Source: CAVXZE01 sp964615365 (GTDB lineage: Bacteria > Myxococcota_A > UBA9160 > UBA6930). Taken from it: a stretch of DNA of 64,000 nucleotides. The number at the start of each line of letters is the position of its first letter. The stretch's first letter is position 1. The notes below the pieces were generated by a model. It had not been told where the DNA came from. It saw only the letters and a list, made by a program, of their open reading frames with translations, and made no database searches. Shown piece by piece: positions 8,957-17,299 of the stretch. A program made the translations under genes and the position numbers. The stretch spans positions 62,001-126,000 of the forward strand of contig CAZTOU010000010.1 in assembly GCA_964615365.1 (NCBI GenBank), in the 5' to 3' direction.

Positions 8957-10051
8957 ATGAGCATAGAGACGATCGACCAGTACTCCTTCGAAGTCGGCGC
9001 GATCCGGCCGCCCAGCGAGGGGGGAAGCCATTCCCTCCTGCTCCGGCCGACGCGGAACTGCTCCTGGGGCCGCTGCAAGTTCTGCTACGGCCTCGTCTAC
9101 GACCGCCAGAAGTTCGAGCTCCGCAGCGTCGAAGACATCAAGAAGGACATCGACGCCGCCAAGGCGATCGCGGAGGAGATCCGGGCGGTCTCCTGGCAGA
9201 TGGGCCACGAGGGTGCGGTCGATCACGACGTGGCGTCCGTGATGGTGCGGGCCAATCCCCACCTCAACACCAATCACTGTTTCGCTCTCGTCTTCAACTG
9301 GCTGGCCGTCGGCGCCAAGACGGTCTTCCTCCAGGACGCGAACACGCCGATCATGAAGACGGCGGACCTGCTGGAAGTCCTCCGATACCTGACGGAGCAG
9401 TTCCCGACCGTAGAGCGAATCACTTCCTACGCCCGCTCCAAGACCATCGCCAAGAAGTCACTCGAGGATCTCCGGGCGCTGCGCGCCGCGGGGCTCTCAC
9501 GGCTCCACATGGGACTCGAGTCGGGAGATGACGACGTCCTTCGCTACGTGGACAAGGGAGTCACGGCCGAGGAGCAGATCCGCGGCGGAAAGAAGGCCAA
9601 GGAGGCCGGATTCGAGCTCTCGGAATACGTGATGCCCGATCTGGGCGGCCGCGCCATGTCGGACCAGCACGCCCGGAACACCGCCCGGGTGCTCAACGAG
9701 ATCGATCCCCACTTCATCCGGATGAGGCCCTTCGTGGTCAGCTCCGCGCAGCCTCTCTTCGAGGACTACGAGAGCGGTGAGCTCGAGCTCTCCTCGCCCC
9801 ACGAGCGGCTGCGCGAGCTGCGGACGCTGATCCAGAATCTCGAGGTCACCAGCCGGGTGTGCTTCGATCACTTCCTGAACGCGTGGTACCACGAAGGCCC
9901 CCGCCGCCGCACTCTCTTCACGCAGGACTACAACGGATACAAGTTCCCCGAACAGAAGGAAGAGGTTCTCGAGCTGATCGAGGAGGGTCTGCGGCTGGAC
10001 GAGTCTCTACACCTCCATGTGAAGGACATGATCGAGCTGAGGAGCCTCTAG
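8957..10051 (+). CDS. Radical SAM protein with CX4CX2C cluster motif
   Basis: A 364-residue radical SAM enzyme. The cluster motif is TRNCSWGRCKFC (Cys 35, 40, 43), that is CX4CX2C rather than CX3CX2C; this variant is common in a branch related to COG1032 (typically RNCPWNRCxFC). Later motifs are present: FLQDANTPIM, SYARSKTI, LHMGLESGDDDVL and SEYVMPDLGG. There is no B12 domain. No SD is obvious before the ATG. The stop UAG is followed in the same frame by CCC and the ATG of the zinc-ribbon gene, so the pair is tightly linked. The product is unknown; neighbours include a sulfotransferase and a methyltransferase, which fits small-molecule or peptide modification. Confidence 0.85.
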   Translation: MSIETIDQYSFEVGAIRPPSEGGSHSLLLRPTRNCSWGRCKFCYGLVYDRQKFELRSVEDIKKDIDAAKAIAEEIRAVSWQMGHEGAVDHDVASVMVRANPHLNTNHCFALVFNWLAVGAKTVFLQDANTPIMKTADLLEVLRYLTEQFPTVERITSYARSKTIAKKSLEDLRALRAAGLSRLHMGLESGDDDVLRYVDKGVTAEEQIRGGKKAKEAGFELSEYVMPDLGGRAMSDQHARNTARVLNEIDPHFIRMRPFVVSSAQPLFEDYESGELELSSPHERLRELRTLIQNLEVTSRVCFDHFLNAWYHEGPRRRTLFTQDYNGYKFPEQKEEVLELIEEGLRLDESLHLHVKDMIELRSL

Positions 10052-10054
10052 CCC

Positions 10055-10258
10055 ATGAGCACCAAGGATTCCTATCAGGAATTCGAAGCAGCCGAGCTCT
10101 TCTGTCCCCACTGCAAGAAGCTGGTTCCGGTCAGAAAGAGGATGCTCCTGGTCCTCTCCGAGGGAGACAAGTACGACTACGTCTGCACCGTGTGCGGCAA
10201 TCTGGCCGGTGGGAAGCTCGACAAGAAGGAAGGGAACCTGGGGAAGATCGTCGTCTGA
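10055..10258 (+). CDS. Small zinc-ribbon protein
   Basis: A 67-residue protein with two Cys pairs, FCPHCKK near residue 13 and CTVCGN near residue 46, spaced as in a zinc ribbon that holds one zinc ion. The rest is charged, with a Lys-rich tail, and there is no membrane segment. It begins three bases after the stop of the radical SAM gene and in the same frame, so it is very likely co-translated and may be a partner or carrier for that enzyme. I do not recognise a named family. Confidence 0.65.
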   Translation: MSTKDSYQEFEAAELFCPHCKKLVPVRKRMLLVLSEGDKYDYVCTVCGNLAGGKLDKKEGNLGKIVV

Positions 10259-10304
10259 GCTCCACCAGTCCAGCCCGAGATCGGTGACGCCGAGAGGGAA
10301 CGCC

Positions 10305-11141
10305 TTGACGACCGAGATCCGAGGCCGCGTTCGGCCGATCCTGGCCTTCGTACACATCCCCAAGACTGCAGGCACCACCCTCAAATTCATCCTCCGCAAC
10401 TCCACCTACTTCCGTCACTGCGACCTTCAGACGCCCGTCCGTCGCGGAATCTTCCGCGACGACGATTTCCGCTTCATGAAGAAGGTCTTCCCATTCGGGA
10501 TTCGCAGCATCGCTGGTCACTCTCTGGTCCATCCGACCGCTAACCTCTCGGCCCCGCTGCAGTACTGCACCTTCGTTCGGGAGCCGCTTGCCCGTTGTCT
10601 GTCTCACTACCAGCAGCGGAGGCGGGCACGTGAGAGAATCGGATGCGACCTCTCCTTCCAGGAGTTTCTGGAGATCGACCACGGGCGCGACCGCCAGGTC
10701 TACCACATCGCCGGCGGGTACCAGCTCTCCAAGGCCAAAGAAGAGCTCTCCCGATACCTCTTCGTGGGTCTGACCGAGCGCTTCACCGAGTCCATGCTGA
10801 TCCTCCAGAGGCTGGCGCCCTACCCGCTCAATCTGCAGTTCGAGCGTCGGCACGTCACCAAAGACCTGTCGGCGCGCCGAGAGGTGCTCGAGAACCCGGT
10901 GAGCCGCCGCCTGCTGGAAGAGGGCAATCAGCTCGATTTGAAGCTCTACGAGTGGGTGCGGGACGAGCTCTACCCCGCGCTTCGAGAGAAGGCGGGAATC
11001 GACCCGAGGAAGGTGGACGAGAACGACCTGCGGCTCCGCTCGTACCCACTCCGCTACAAGCTCACCCGGGGCTACAACATGGCGGTCTACAGGTCTCTCT
11101 CCAAGCTGCGCCGCGAGCCCGGCTACTGGGATTCGGAGTGA
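10305..11141 (+). CDS. Sulfotransferase family protein (PAPS-dependent)
   Basis: About 278 residues from a TTG at 10305, chosen because GAGAGGG lies five to six bases upstream and because the frame before it only overlaps the zinc-ribbon gene; GTG at 10284 is the alternative. The PAPS 5'-phosphosulfate loop reads FVHIPKTAGTTLKFILRN and the 3'-phosphate motif reads CTFVREPLARCLSHYQ, both in the order expected for carbohydrate-type sulfotransferases (sulfotransfer_2 group). No membrane anchor is seen, so it acts in the cytoplasm. The acceptor is unknown. It sits between the radical SAM pair and a methyltransferase, consistent with a tailoring cluster. Confidence 0.8.
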   Translation: MTTEIRGRVRPILAFVHIPKTAGTTLKFILRNSTYFRHCDLQTPVRRGIFRDDDFRFMKKVFPFGIRSIAGHSLVHPTANLSAPLQYCTFVREPLARCLSHYQQRRRARERIGCDLSFQEFLEIDHGRDRQVYHIAGGYQLSKAKEELSRYLFVGLTERFTESMLILQRLAPYPLNLQFERRHVTKDLSARREVLENPVSRRLLEEGNQLDLKLYEWVRDELYPALREKAGIDPRKVDENDLRLRSYPLRYKLTRGYNMAVYRSLSKLRREPGYWDSE

Positions 11142-11173
11142 GTAGGCGAGGACAACCGGGCAGGGACGACCCA

Positions 11174-11767
11174 ATGGGGCAGTTTCACTTCGATTCAGAT
11201 ACCTACCAGCAAATGATCGAGGGCGACGTGCCGCACTATCACCAGTTGCAGGACAATCTCGCTGCCTGCCTGGAGGATCTGGGTGATACCCCTCGGGTTC
11301 TCGATCTGGGCGTCGGAACTGGCGAAACGACTTTGCGAGCGATGGCGAGATACCCTCATGCCAAGATGACAGGTATCGACGACAACGAAGGGATGTTGAA
11401 TGCCGCAAGCGAGAGGCTTCACGGCCGTGGCGTCACGCTGCTCCGCCAGCGGCTACAGGATGAATTGCCAACCGGTCCTTTCGAAGCCGTTGTCTCGGCC
11501 TTTGCCGTACACCATCTCGACGGGCCCGGGAAAGCCGATCTGTTCTTGCGGGTCTTCGACATCTTGAAACCGTCTGGGCTGTTCATCATGGGCGATCTGG
11601 TGATACCCGAGCATCCAGTCGAAGACCCCACACCGTCTACTCCGGAGTTCGATCTCCCCGACGCGATTGACGATCAGCTGCGTTGGCTAGCGGAGGCGGG
11701 CTTTTCGGCCACGGTTCCTTGGATCGAAGGCGACCTGGCGGTGTTTTGCGCGGTCCGAGATCTCTGA
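11174..11767 (+). CDS. Class I SAM-dependent methyltransferase
   Basis: A 197-residue protein starting at ATG 11174. Motif I is VLDLGVGTGETTLRAM (about residue 40), followed by the acidic GIDDNEGML, then AVVSAFAVHHLDGPGK and LKPSGLFIMGDL, the standard order of class I methyltransferases. The family does not reveal the acceptor. It is slightly lower in GC than its neighbours. It lies 32 bp after the sulfotransferase and just before the ATC-hydrolase-like gene, in one transcription direction. Confidence 0.8.
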   Translation: MGQFHFDSDTYQQMIEGDVPHYHQLQDNLAACLEDLGDTPRVLDLGVGTGETTLRAMARYPHAKMTGIDDNEGMLNAASERLHGRGVTLLRQRLQDELPTGPFEAVVSAFAVHHLDGPGKADLFLRVFDILKPSGLFIMGDLVIPEHPVEDPTPSTPEFDLPDAIDDQLRWLAEAGFSATVPWIEGDLAVFCAVRDL

Positions 11768-11888
11768 GATGAGCTCTAGTCTCTCAGCAGGATACCCGCG
11801 CCCGCGATCGGACGGCAGACCAGCAGTCTGGGCGCTCTCCCCGCCGGCTCGTAGTAGTGCTCCGCGAGGCTCGCGGAATCGAGCGAGA

Positions 11889-12659
11889 ATGTCTTCGGCC
11901 TCACCAGTCCAACCGGAGGATGCAGTGCAGATCGACCCTGGAACTCGGGAGAGCGAGAGCCTGCTTCGCGGCTTCGACGGGACTGCCGAGCTCCTCCGCC
12001 CCTTCCTCTCCAATCGCTACGGCGAAGAGGAAGCAGAGGCGCTCTATCGCAGTGCCCGGAGCCAGTACGAACGGATCATCCCCAGGATTCCGAGAATCAG
12101 CGGGATGCGAGCGAGGGCTCTGAACGGCTTCCTTCGCATCACTGCCCAGGAGGTAGCCGTCTACCTGGCTGTGAGGGAGCGCGGAGGAACCGCCCCGGAA
12201 GCTTGGGAGATCTGTCACGAGGGGATTCGTCTGGAGATGGATCGGTTCCCGAAATGGAAGCGCTGGCTGCTCGGGCGGTTCATGCACTCGGGAATCGCCC
12301 GCCGGGTGGTGCGGCGACGACAGGAGACGAACGAGCAGTCGCGATTCGGCGACTTCGAGGTCCGCTATCTCATCGGCGATGGGAGTGAATTCGACATCGG
12401 CGTCGACTACGTCCGATGCGGAAACCTCGAGCTGGTGAAGAATCTTGGGGCGGAGGAGTTCGCGCCCTACGTCTGCATGTCGGACATCGCGCTGAGCAAC
12501 GGTCTCGGCTGGGGACTCATCAGGACCCAGACCTTGGCCGACGGCTGCAGCCACTGCGACTTCCGGTTCAAGAGAGGCGCAGAGACCCGGATCACCTCGA
12601 AGACCCCCGCGGTGCAGGAAACGATCGAGAGAATCCAGCGACGGTCCCTCTCAGCTTGA
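11889..12659 (+). CDS. L-2-amino-thiazoline-4-carboxylic acid (ATC) hydrolase-family protein
   Basis: About 256 residues from ATG 11889; the frame opens at 11769 but the extra 40 residues are low-complexity and unlike the family. The C-terminal third carries the family signature: an Asp/Tyr-rich region, then ALSNGLGWGLIRTQTLADG and CSHCDFRFKRG, ending in a short charged tail. The middle has YLAVRERGGTAPEAWEICHEG. ATC hydrolases open the thiazoline ring in conversion of ATC to L-cysteine, but most relatives are uncharacterised and may act on other cyclic thio- or amido-compounds. Its place after sulfotransferase and methyltransferase genes suggests a specialised substrate. Confidence 0.65.
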   Translation: MSSASPVQPEDAVQIDPGTRESESLLRGFDGTAELLRPFLSNRYGEEEAEALYRSARSQYERIIPRIPRISGMRARALNGFLRITAQEVAVYLAVRERGGTAPEAWEICHEGIRLEMDRFPKWKRWLLGRFMHSGIARRVVRRRQETNEQSRFGDFEVRYLIGDGSEFDIGVDYVRCGNLELVKNLGAEEFAPYVCMSDIALSNGLGWGLIRTQTLADGCSHCDFRFKRGAETRITSKTPAVQETIERIQRRSLSA

Positions 12660-12681
12660 GCCCATCTGCAGGCTCCGGCGG

Positions 12682-13668
12682 CTACCAGGTGCTCCACTTT
12701 CCCCACTGGGCGCGGAGGCGGCGCCTCACCAACCCGTTGTAGGAAGGGGCGAAGGTCAGGATCCGCTCCGGAGAGAGCCTGCGGCCGATCACCTCCATCT
12801 CCAGCTTCGCCTGCACGATGTGCTTCCGGAGGGCCTCGTCGTAGATCTTCGTGAGCGGGCGCAGCGCCCAGAAGAGCTCCTCGGCCTCTCCGTGAACGGC
12901 GCTCTCCCGGTCCTCCTCCTCGACGTCTGGAACCTCGTAGCCGGTGGCCATGGTCAGATGGATGGGCCGGCCGGTGAGCGTCCGGGCGATGTACGCCTGC
13001 TTGATGGTCTCCTTGGTCTCGTCGATCACGTCTGCGCCGAAGAGAGGAATCGGCCGGGTGGGAATGGGGAGAGACTGGAAGATGAGGCGGAATACCCGGC
13101 TCACGTTCTCGAGTCCGTAGACCCAGAGGAGATAGGGAATCAGGATCCCGCTCTGGAGCAGGATCCGCTTCTTCTCGGCGAGGCGCGAGCGGCCGACGAT
13201 GACCTTCCCCTCCTCCTCGTAGAGCATGGACGCGAGTCCGTACATGTAGCTCTTCAGGATCTCCTCGACCTTGTTGAGGTCCAGGAAGCGGACCGGCTGC
13301 AGCTCGAGGCCCATCGCCACCTTGCCGTGACAAAGCTCGAAGTCTTGCGGCGTCAGCTCCTCGTCGGCGACGCGGAGCATCACCTGCTCGATCTCCGGGG
13401 TGAGGTTCTCCCCCATGAAGAGGACGTCGACGTCGTTTCCCTCGTAGGGGTGACCGTGGGAGTAGCTGCCGCGCAGTCCCAACGCGACCAGACGGTCGGG
13501 GAACTCCTGCTTGAGGCGATCGCCGATCACCGTCAGTGTGTCCAGGAGCCGGCGGAAGGTCGCCCGGTACCGGCTGTTCGGGTCGAGGATCGGGTACTCG
13601 TAGAGCATGAAGGAGCGAAAGAACTCCCTCACCTCTTCCCGCGCCTGCTCCAGATCACTCTCCTGCAT
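12682..13668 (-). CDS. Nucleotidyltransferase-domain protein
   Basis: A 328-residue protein with the polymerase-beta type nucleotidyltransferase motif LRGSYSHGHPYEGNDVDVLFMGE near residues 72-94 (GS...D-x-D), and a third Asp region further on (VRFLDLNKVEEI). The rest is helical with SRLAEKKRILLQSGIL. The domain transfers a nucleotide to protein, RNA or small-molecule hydroxyls; the acceptor is unknown. Its ATG lies inside the last codons of the malic enzyme gene (14-base overlap), so the two are translationally coupled. The 22-bp gap to the convergent gene holds a weak GAGCC/GGCTC hairpin without a T-run. Confidence 0.65.
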   Translation of the reverse strand: MQESDLEQAREEVREFFRSFMLYEYPILDPNSRYRATFRRLLDTLTVIGDRLKQEFPDRLVALGLRGSYSHGHPYEGNDVDVLFMGENLTPEIEQVMLRVADEELTPQDFELCHGKVAMGLELQPVRFLDLNKVEEILKSYMYGLASMLYEEEGKVIVGRSRLAEKKRILLQSGILIPYLLWVYGLENVSRVFRLIFQSLPIPTRPIPLFGADVIDETKETIKQAYIARTLTGRPIHLTMATGYEVPDVEEEDRESAVHGEAEELFWALRPLTKIYDEALRKHIVQAKLEMEVIGRRLSPERILTFAPSYNGLVRRRLRAQWGKWSTW

Positions 13669-15955
13669 CCATTCCGCTCAAGAGGGCCACCCGACCGTCT
13701 TTCTCGAAGCCGCCCAGGGCCTTCACCGCTGTGATCGTCGTGTTGTGGACGATCGAGTTCACCGGGCAGGCGCGTTGGAGAACCGTGACCGGCTTCTTCA
13801 TCCCCATGAGGATCGGACCGATCACCTCGGCCCCGCCGAACCGCTCCATCAGCTTGTAGGCGATGTTTCCCGCATCCAGGTTGGGGAAGATCAGCACGTT
13901 CGCCTCGCCCTTCAAGTGACAGAAGGGGTAGAGCTCCCTCAGCAAATTACCGTCCAGGGCCACGTTCGCCTGCATCTCTCCGTCGATCTCCAGGTCGGGC
14001 CGGAACGACCGCACCATCTCCGTGGCGCGCGCCATCTTCTGGGCGAGAGGATGGCGCACCGATCCGAAGTTGGAGAAGCTGAGCAGCGCGATCCGAGGCT
14101 CGACACCGAGTTCGCGGACCGAATCGGCGCAGACGATGGCGACCTCGGCGATCGTCTCCTCGTCCGGCTCCAGGTTCACGGTCGTGTCGGCGAAGAACTT
14201 GACCGCGTTCTTCGAGATGACCATGTACATGCCCGCGGCGCGCTTCACCCCTTCCCGGAGCCCGACGATCTCGAGGGTGGGTCGGATCGCATCGGCGTAG
14301 TTCATGGTCTGGCCGGTCACCGCCCCGTCCACATCGCCGGCGATGAGCATCGCCATGGCGAAGTAGTTGCGGCCGCGTAGGAGGTTTCGGACATCGGGCA
14401 GCGTGAGACCGCGGCGGCTCCGCTTTTCGAGGACCAGCCTGCAATACCGATCGAAGTCCGGGCTCTCCCTTGGTTCGATGATCTCCACCCGGCCCCTGAG
14501 ATCGAGGTCCAGAAGGCGGAACTGGTCTTCGATGTCCTTCTTCGGTCCGAGCAGGACCGGCCGGGCGACGCCTTCGTCGACGACGATCTGGCACGCCCTG
14601 AGGATCTCCTCGATGTTGCCCTCCGGGAACACGATCCGCCTCGGATTCGCCTGCGCCTTCTCGATGAACAACCGGACGATCTGCTGGGCCGGGCTCAAGA
14701 TGCGACGCAGGCGCTCCTGATGTCGTCCCGGATCGAGCTCGGCGCGCGCGACGCCGGTCTCGACGGCAGCCTGCGCGACGGCCGGCGCCACACGGAAGAG
14801 GATGCGCCGGTCGAGGGGCCTGGGCAGGATGTGCTCCCTCCCGAAGTGCAGGACCTTCTCGCCATAGGATTCGGCCAGCTCCTTGGGCAGGTCTTCCCGC
14901 GCGAGCTCCGCCAGCGCCCGAGCTGCAGCGAGCATCATCTCGTCGTTGATCGTCGTCGCGCGCACGTCCAGGGCACCCCGGAGGATGAAGGGGAAGGCCA
15001 GGGTGTTGCTGATCTCGTTGGGAAAGTCGCTGCGGCGGGTCGCCATGACGAGATCGCTCCTCACCGATCGGGCCTCGTGGTACGAGATCTCCGGGTCGGG
15101 GCTGGCCAGTGCGAAGATGATGGGTTTGTCCGCCATGGCGGCGACCATCTGCTTGGTCAGCAGTCCCCCAACCGAGCAGCCCACGAACACGTCGGCCCCT
15201 TCCAGCGCGTCGGCGAGGGTTCGCAGGCTCGTCTTCCGGGCGAAGCGGACCTCGTAGGGGTTCATGTCTCCTTCGCGGTCCAGGCTGAGGATGCCCCGAT
15301 CGTCGACCATCAGCAGGTTCTCGGCACGCACTCCCAGCTTGAGCAGGAGGTTGGCGGAGCCGAACCCGGACGGGCCGGTGCCGGCAATCACCAGCCGGAT
15401 GTTCGGGGCGCTCTTCCCCTGCACCTCGAGCGCGTTGAGCAGCGCCGCCGCGACCACGGTTGCCGCCCCGTGCTGCTTGTCGTGGAAGACGGGGATCCGC
15501 ATCTGCTCCCGCAGCGCTTCCTCGATCGAGAAGCACTTGGGAGAGGCGATATCCTCGAGACAGATCGCGCCAAAGGTGGGCTCGAGAAGCCGCACCGCCC
15601 AGACGAACTCCTCCGGGTCCCGCGTGTCCAGCTCGAGGTCGAAGGCGTCGATGTCGGCGAAGCGCTTGAAGAGGACGCTCTTGCCCTCCATCATCGGCTT
15701 GGCCGCGAGCGCCCCGATATCGCCGAGACTGAGGACCCCGCTCCCATCCGTCACGACCGCGACGAGGTTCTGCTTCGCGGTGTACTCGTAAGCGAGCGCC
15801 GGATTCTCGGCGATCAGGTGACAGGGCTCGGTCGCACCCGGCACGTAGGCGCACATCAGATCGCGCTGGGTCAAGACCGGCTTGGTCACGGTGGTCTCGA
15901 TCTTTCCCGGGCGCTCCCTGGCGTGATACTCGAGGGACTCGTTTCCACGAATCAT
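13655..15955 (-). CDS. maeB: NADP-type malic enzyme with phosphotransacetylase-like C-terminal domain
   Basis: About 766 residues from ATG 15955, chosen because GGAGG lies seven bases upstream; ATGs at 15970 and 16015 are alternatives. The N-terminal 430 residues match MaeB: PGKIETTVTKPVLTQRDL, NLVAVVTDGSGVLSLGDIGA with the GDIGALA metal/malate region, FHDKQHGAATVVAAAL and the GTGPSGFGSANLL nucleotide loop. The second half is a phosphate acetyltransferase-like domain (VFPEGNIEEILRA, LLSFSNFGS, LIFPNLDAGNIAYKL) that is regulatory in characterised MaeB proteins. It decarboxylates malate to pyruvate, linking the TCA cycle to gluconeogenesis and NADPH supply. Confidence 0.92.
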   Translation of the reverse strand: MIRGNESLEYHARERPGKIETTVTKPVLTQRDLMCAYVPGATEPCHLIAENPALAYEYTAKQNLVAVVTDGSGVLSLGDIGALAAKPMMEGKSVLFKRFADIDAFDLELDTRDPEEFVWAVRLLEPTFGAICLEDIASPKCFSIEEALREQMRIPVFHDKQHGAATVVAAALLNALEVQGKSAPNIRLVIAGTGPSGFGSANLLLKLGVRAENLLMVDDRGILSLDREGDMNPYEVRFARKTSLRTLADALEGADVFVGCSVGGLLTKQMVAAMADKPIIFALASPDPEISYHEARSVRSDLVMATRRSDFPNEISNTLAFPFILRGALDVRATTINDEMMLAAARALAELAREDLPKELAESYGEKVLHFGREHILPRPLDRRILFRVAPAVAQAAVETGVARAELDPGRHQERLRRILSPAQQIVRLFIEKAQANPRRIVFPEGNIEEILRACQIVVDEGVARPVLLGPKKDIEDQFRLLDLDLRGRVEIIEPRESPDFDRYCRLVLEKRSRRGLTLPDVRNLLRGRNYFAMAMLIAGDVDGAVTGQTMNYADAIRPTLEIVGLREGVKRAAGMYMVISKNAVKFFADTTVNLEPDEETIAEVAIVCADSVRELGVEPRIALLSFSNFGSVRHPLAQKMARATEMVRSFRPDLEIDGEMQANVALDGNLLRELYPFCHLKGEANVLIFPNLDAGNIAYKLMERFGGAEVIGPILMGMKKPVTVLQRACPVNSIVHNTTITAVKALGGFEKDGRVALLSGMDAGE

Positions 15956-16200
15956 CGTCCGGTCCTCCATCGCGTGCGCAAGCCGGAGTCCTTGGGGGCA
16001 GGGATGAGCGTTCACCGATTCCAGCTCTGCGTGGACTTCAGCCGAGCATTCCTATGGTATCCCGCCTCGCCTCCGCGTGGGGATGCCTGTCTGGCTCCAA
16101 GCCAGAACTCTCCCGCACCAGACCTCGCAAGGAGCGGTCGCAGCAGCGACTTCTGGCACTCGGAGGATCCCTGGACCCGGCACCGGGGCGCCCCTCCAAC

Positions 16201-16233
16201 TTGACAACGTAAACGTTTTAGGTAAACGTTTAC
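16201..16233 (+). promoter_or_regulatory. Promoter with two LacI-type operators abutting the lacI start
   Basis: TTGACA at 16201-16206 is a consensus -35. Two copies of the LacI-family palindrome follow: GTAAACGTTTTA at 16209-16220 (imperfect) and GTAAACGTTTAC at 16222-16233 (perfect), centred 13 bp apart. A TAAACG at 16223-16228 could serve as a weak -10 with a 16-bp spacer. The start codon is only four bases past the second palindrome and no ribosome site fits between, so the mRNA may be leaderless. Because the regulator is the first gene of the operon, this site probably controls the whole inositol cluster. Confidence 0.75.
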
Positions 16234-16237
16234 GTTC

Positions 16238-17299
16238 ATGGCACCCCCGTCCCTCGCCCCGGCCGGGCAGCGGGCCGCGCCGGCGACCATCGTGGAGATC
16301 GCTCGCGTCTGCGGCGTGTCGACCGCCTCGGTCTCGCGCGCCCTGAACGGTCGGAGCGGTGTCGGTGCCGCCACGCGCGAGCGCATCCTCGAGGTGGCAC
16401 GCGAGCTGGGCTACACGCCCGACAGCCGCGCCCGCGCCCTGGTCACGGGCCGGGTCCCCTTCATCGCCCTGGTGCTGCCCGACATCACCAACCCCTTCTT
16501 CCCCGAGGTAGCCCGCGGCGCCGAGGAGGAGCTGCAGCGCGCCGGCCACAGCCTGCTGCTGGTCAACACCGGCTGGCGTCCGGAACGATTGCGCCAGAGC
16601 TTCGAGCTGATCTCGGGGAACCACGTCGGTGGTCTGCTGATGGCGGTACCGCTCGACGGTGTGGGGCAGGAGCTCTCGCAGTGGGAGAAGTTCGAGGGCT
16701 CGATCGTCATGGTGGGCCGGACGGTCCCGCGCGGCTCGCGCTTGAACGCGGTGCTCGTCGACAACCGCCACGGGGGCTGGCTGGCGGGGCAGCAGCTCTG
16801 CAAGGCCGGCTGGCGCGAGATCGCCTACCTGGGAGGACCGGAGAAGGATCGGGTCTCCCGTGCCCGCCTGGGCGGGCTGCGCCGGGCGCTGGATGCGCCT
16901 GGCGCGCGGAACCGACTGGCCGAGGTCGTGCACGGCGACTGGACCCTCGAAGGGGGGCGGCGCAGGGCCCTCGCGCTGCTGCAGAGCGGGCGGCCCCCCG
17001 ACGCGATCTTCGCCGCCAACGACCTGATCGCCCTGGGCGTCGCCCGCGCCGCGGCCGAAGCCGGCCGCAGCCTCGGCGAGGATCTCGGTCTGGTCGGCTA
17101 CGACGACATCGACGCGGTCCGCTTCCTGGAGACCCCGATCACCAGTGTCGCCCAGCCCAAGCTCGAGATGGGAAGGCGCGCGGCCCGACTGCTGCTCTCC
17201 GCCATCGCCGACGGCGTGCGCGAGCAGCGCGATCGGCTCCGGCCCGAGTTGGTGGTTCGGCGAAGCTGCGGGGCGTCGAGGACGCGAGGTAGCCAGTGA
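16238..17299 (+). CDS. LacI-family transcriptional regulator of the inositol operon
   Basis: A 353-residue protein. The helix-turn-helix and hinge are intact: IVEIARVCGVSTASVSRAL at residues 17-35, then the ELGYTPDSRARALVTG hinge. The effector domain follows the periplasmic-binding-protein pattern: IALVLPDITNPFFPEVARG, a middle VGRTVPRGSRLNAVLVDN and the closing LVGYDDIDAVRFLETPITSV. It should repress the promoter just upstream and be released by an inositol-pathway intermediate (inferred from the downstream genes). It ends in a GTGA overlap with iolB, so regulator and enzymes are co-transcribed and autoregulated. Confidence 0.9.
   Translation: MAPPSLAPAGQRAAPATIVEIARVCGVSTASVSRALNGRSGVGAATRERILEVARELGYTPDSRARALVTGRVPFIALVLPDITNPFFPEVARGAEEELQRAGHSLLLVNTGWRPERLRQSFELISGNHVGGLLMAVPLDGVGQELSQWEKFEGSIVMVGRTVPRGSRLNAVLVDNRHGGWLAGQQLCKAGWREIAYLGGPEKDRVSRARLGGLRRALDAPGARNRLAEVVHGDWTLEGGRRRALALLQSGRPPDAIFAANDLIALGVARAAAEAGRSLGEDLGLVGYDDIDAVRFLETPITSVAQPKLEMGRRAARLLLSAIADGVREQRDRLRPELVVRRSCGASRTRGSQ

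Noticed and set aside
12657..12675. GAGCC/GGCTC hairpin as terminator between convergent genes
   Set aside because: Only five base pairs and no T-run; too weak to list as a feature.
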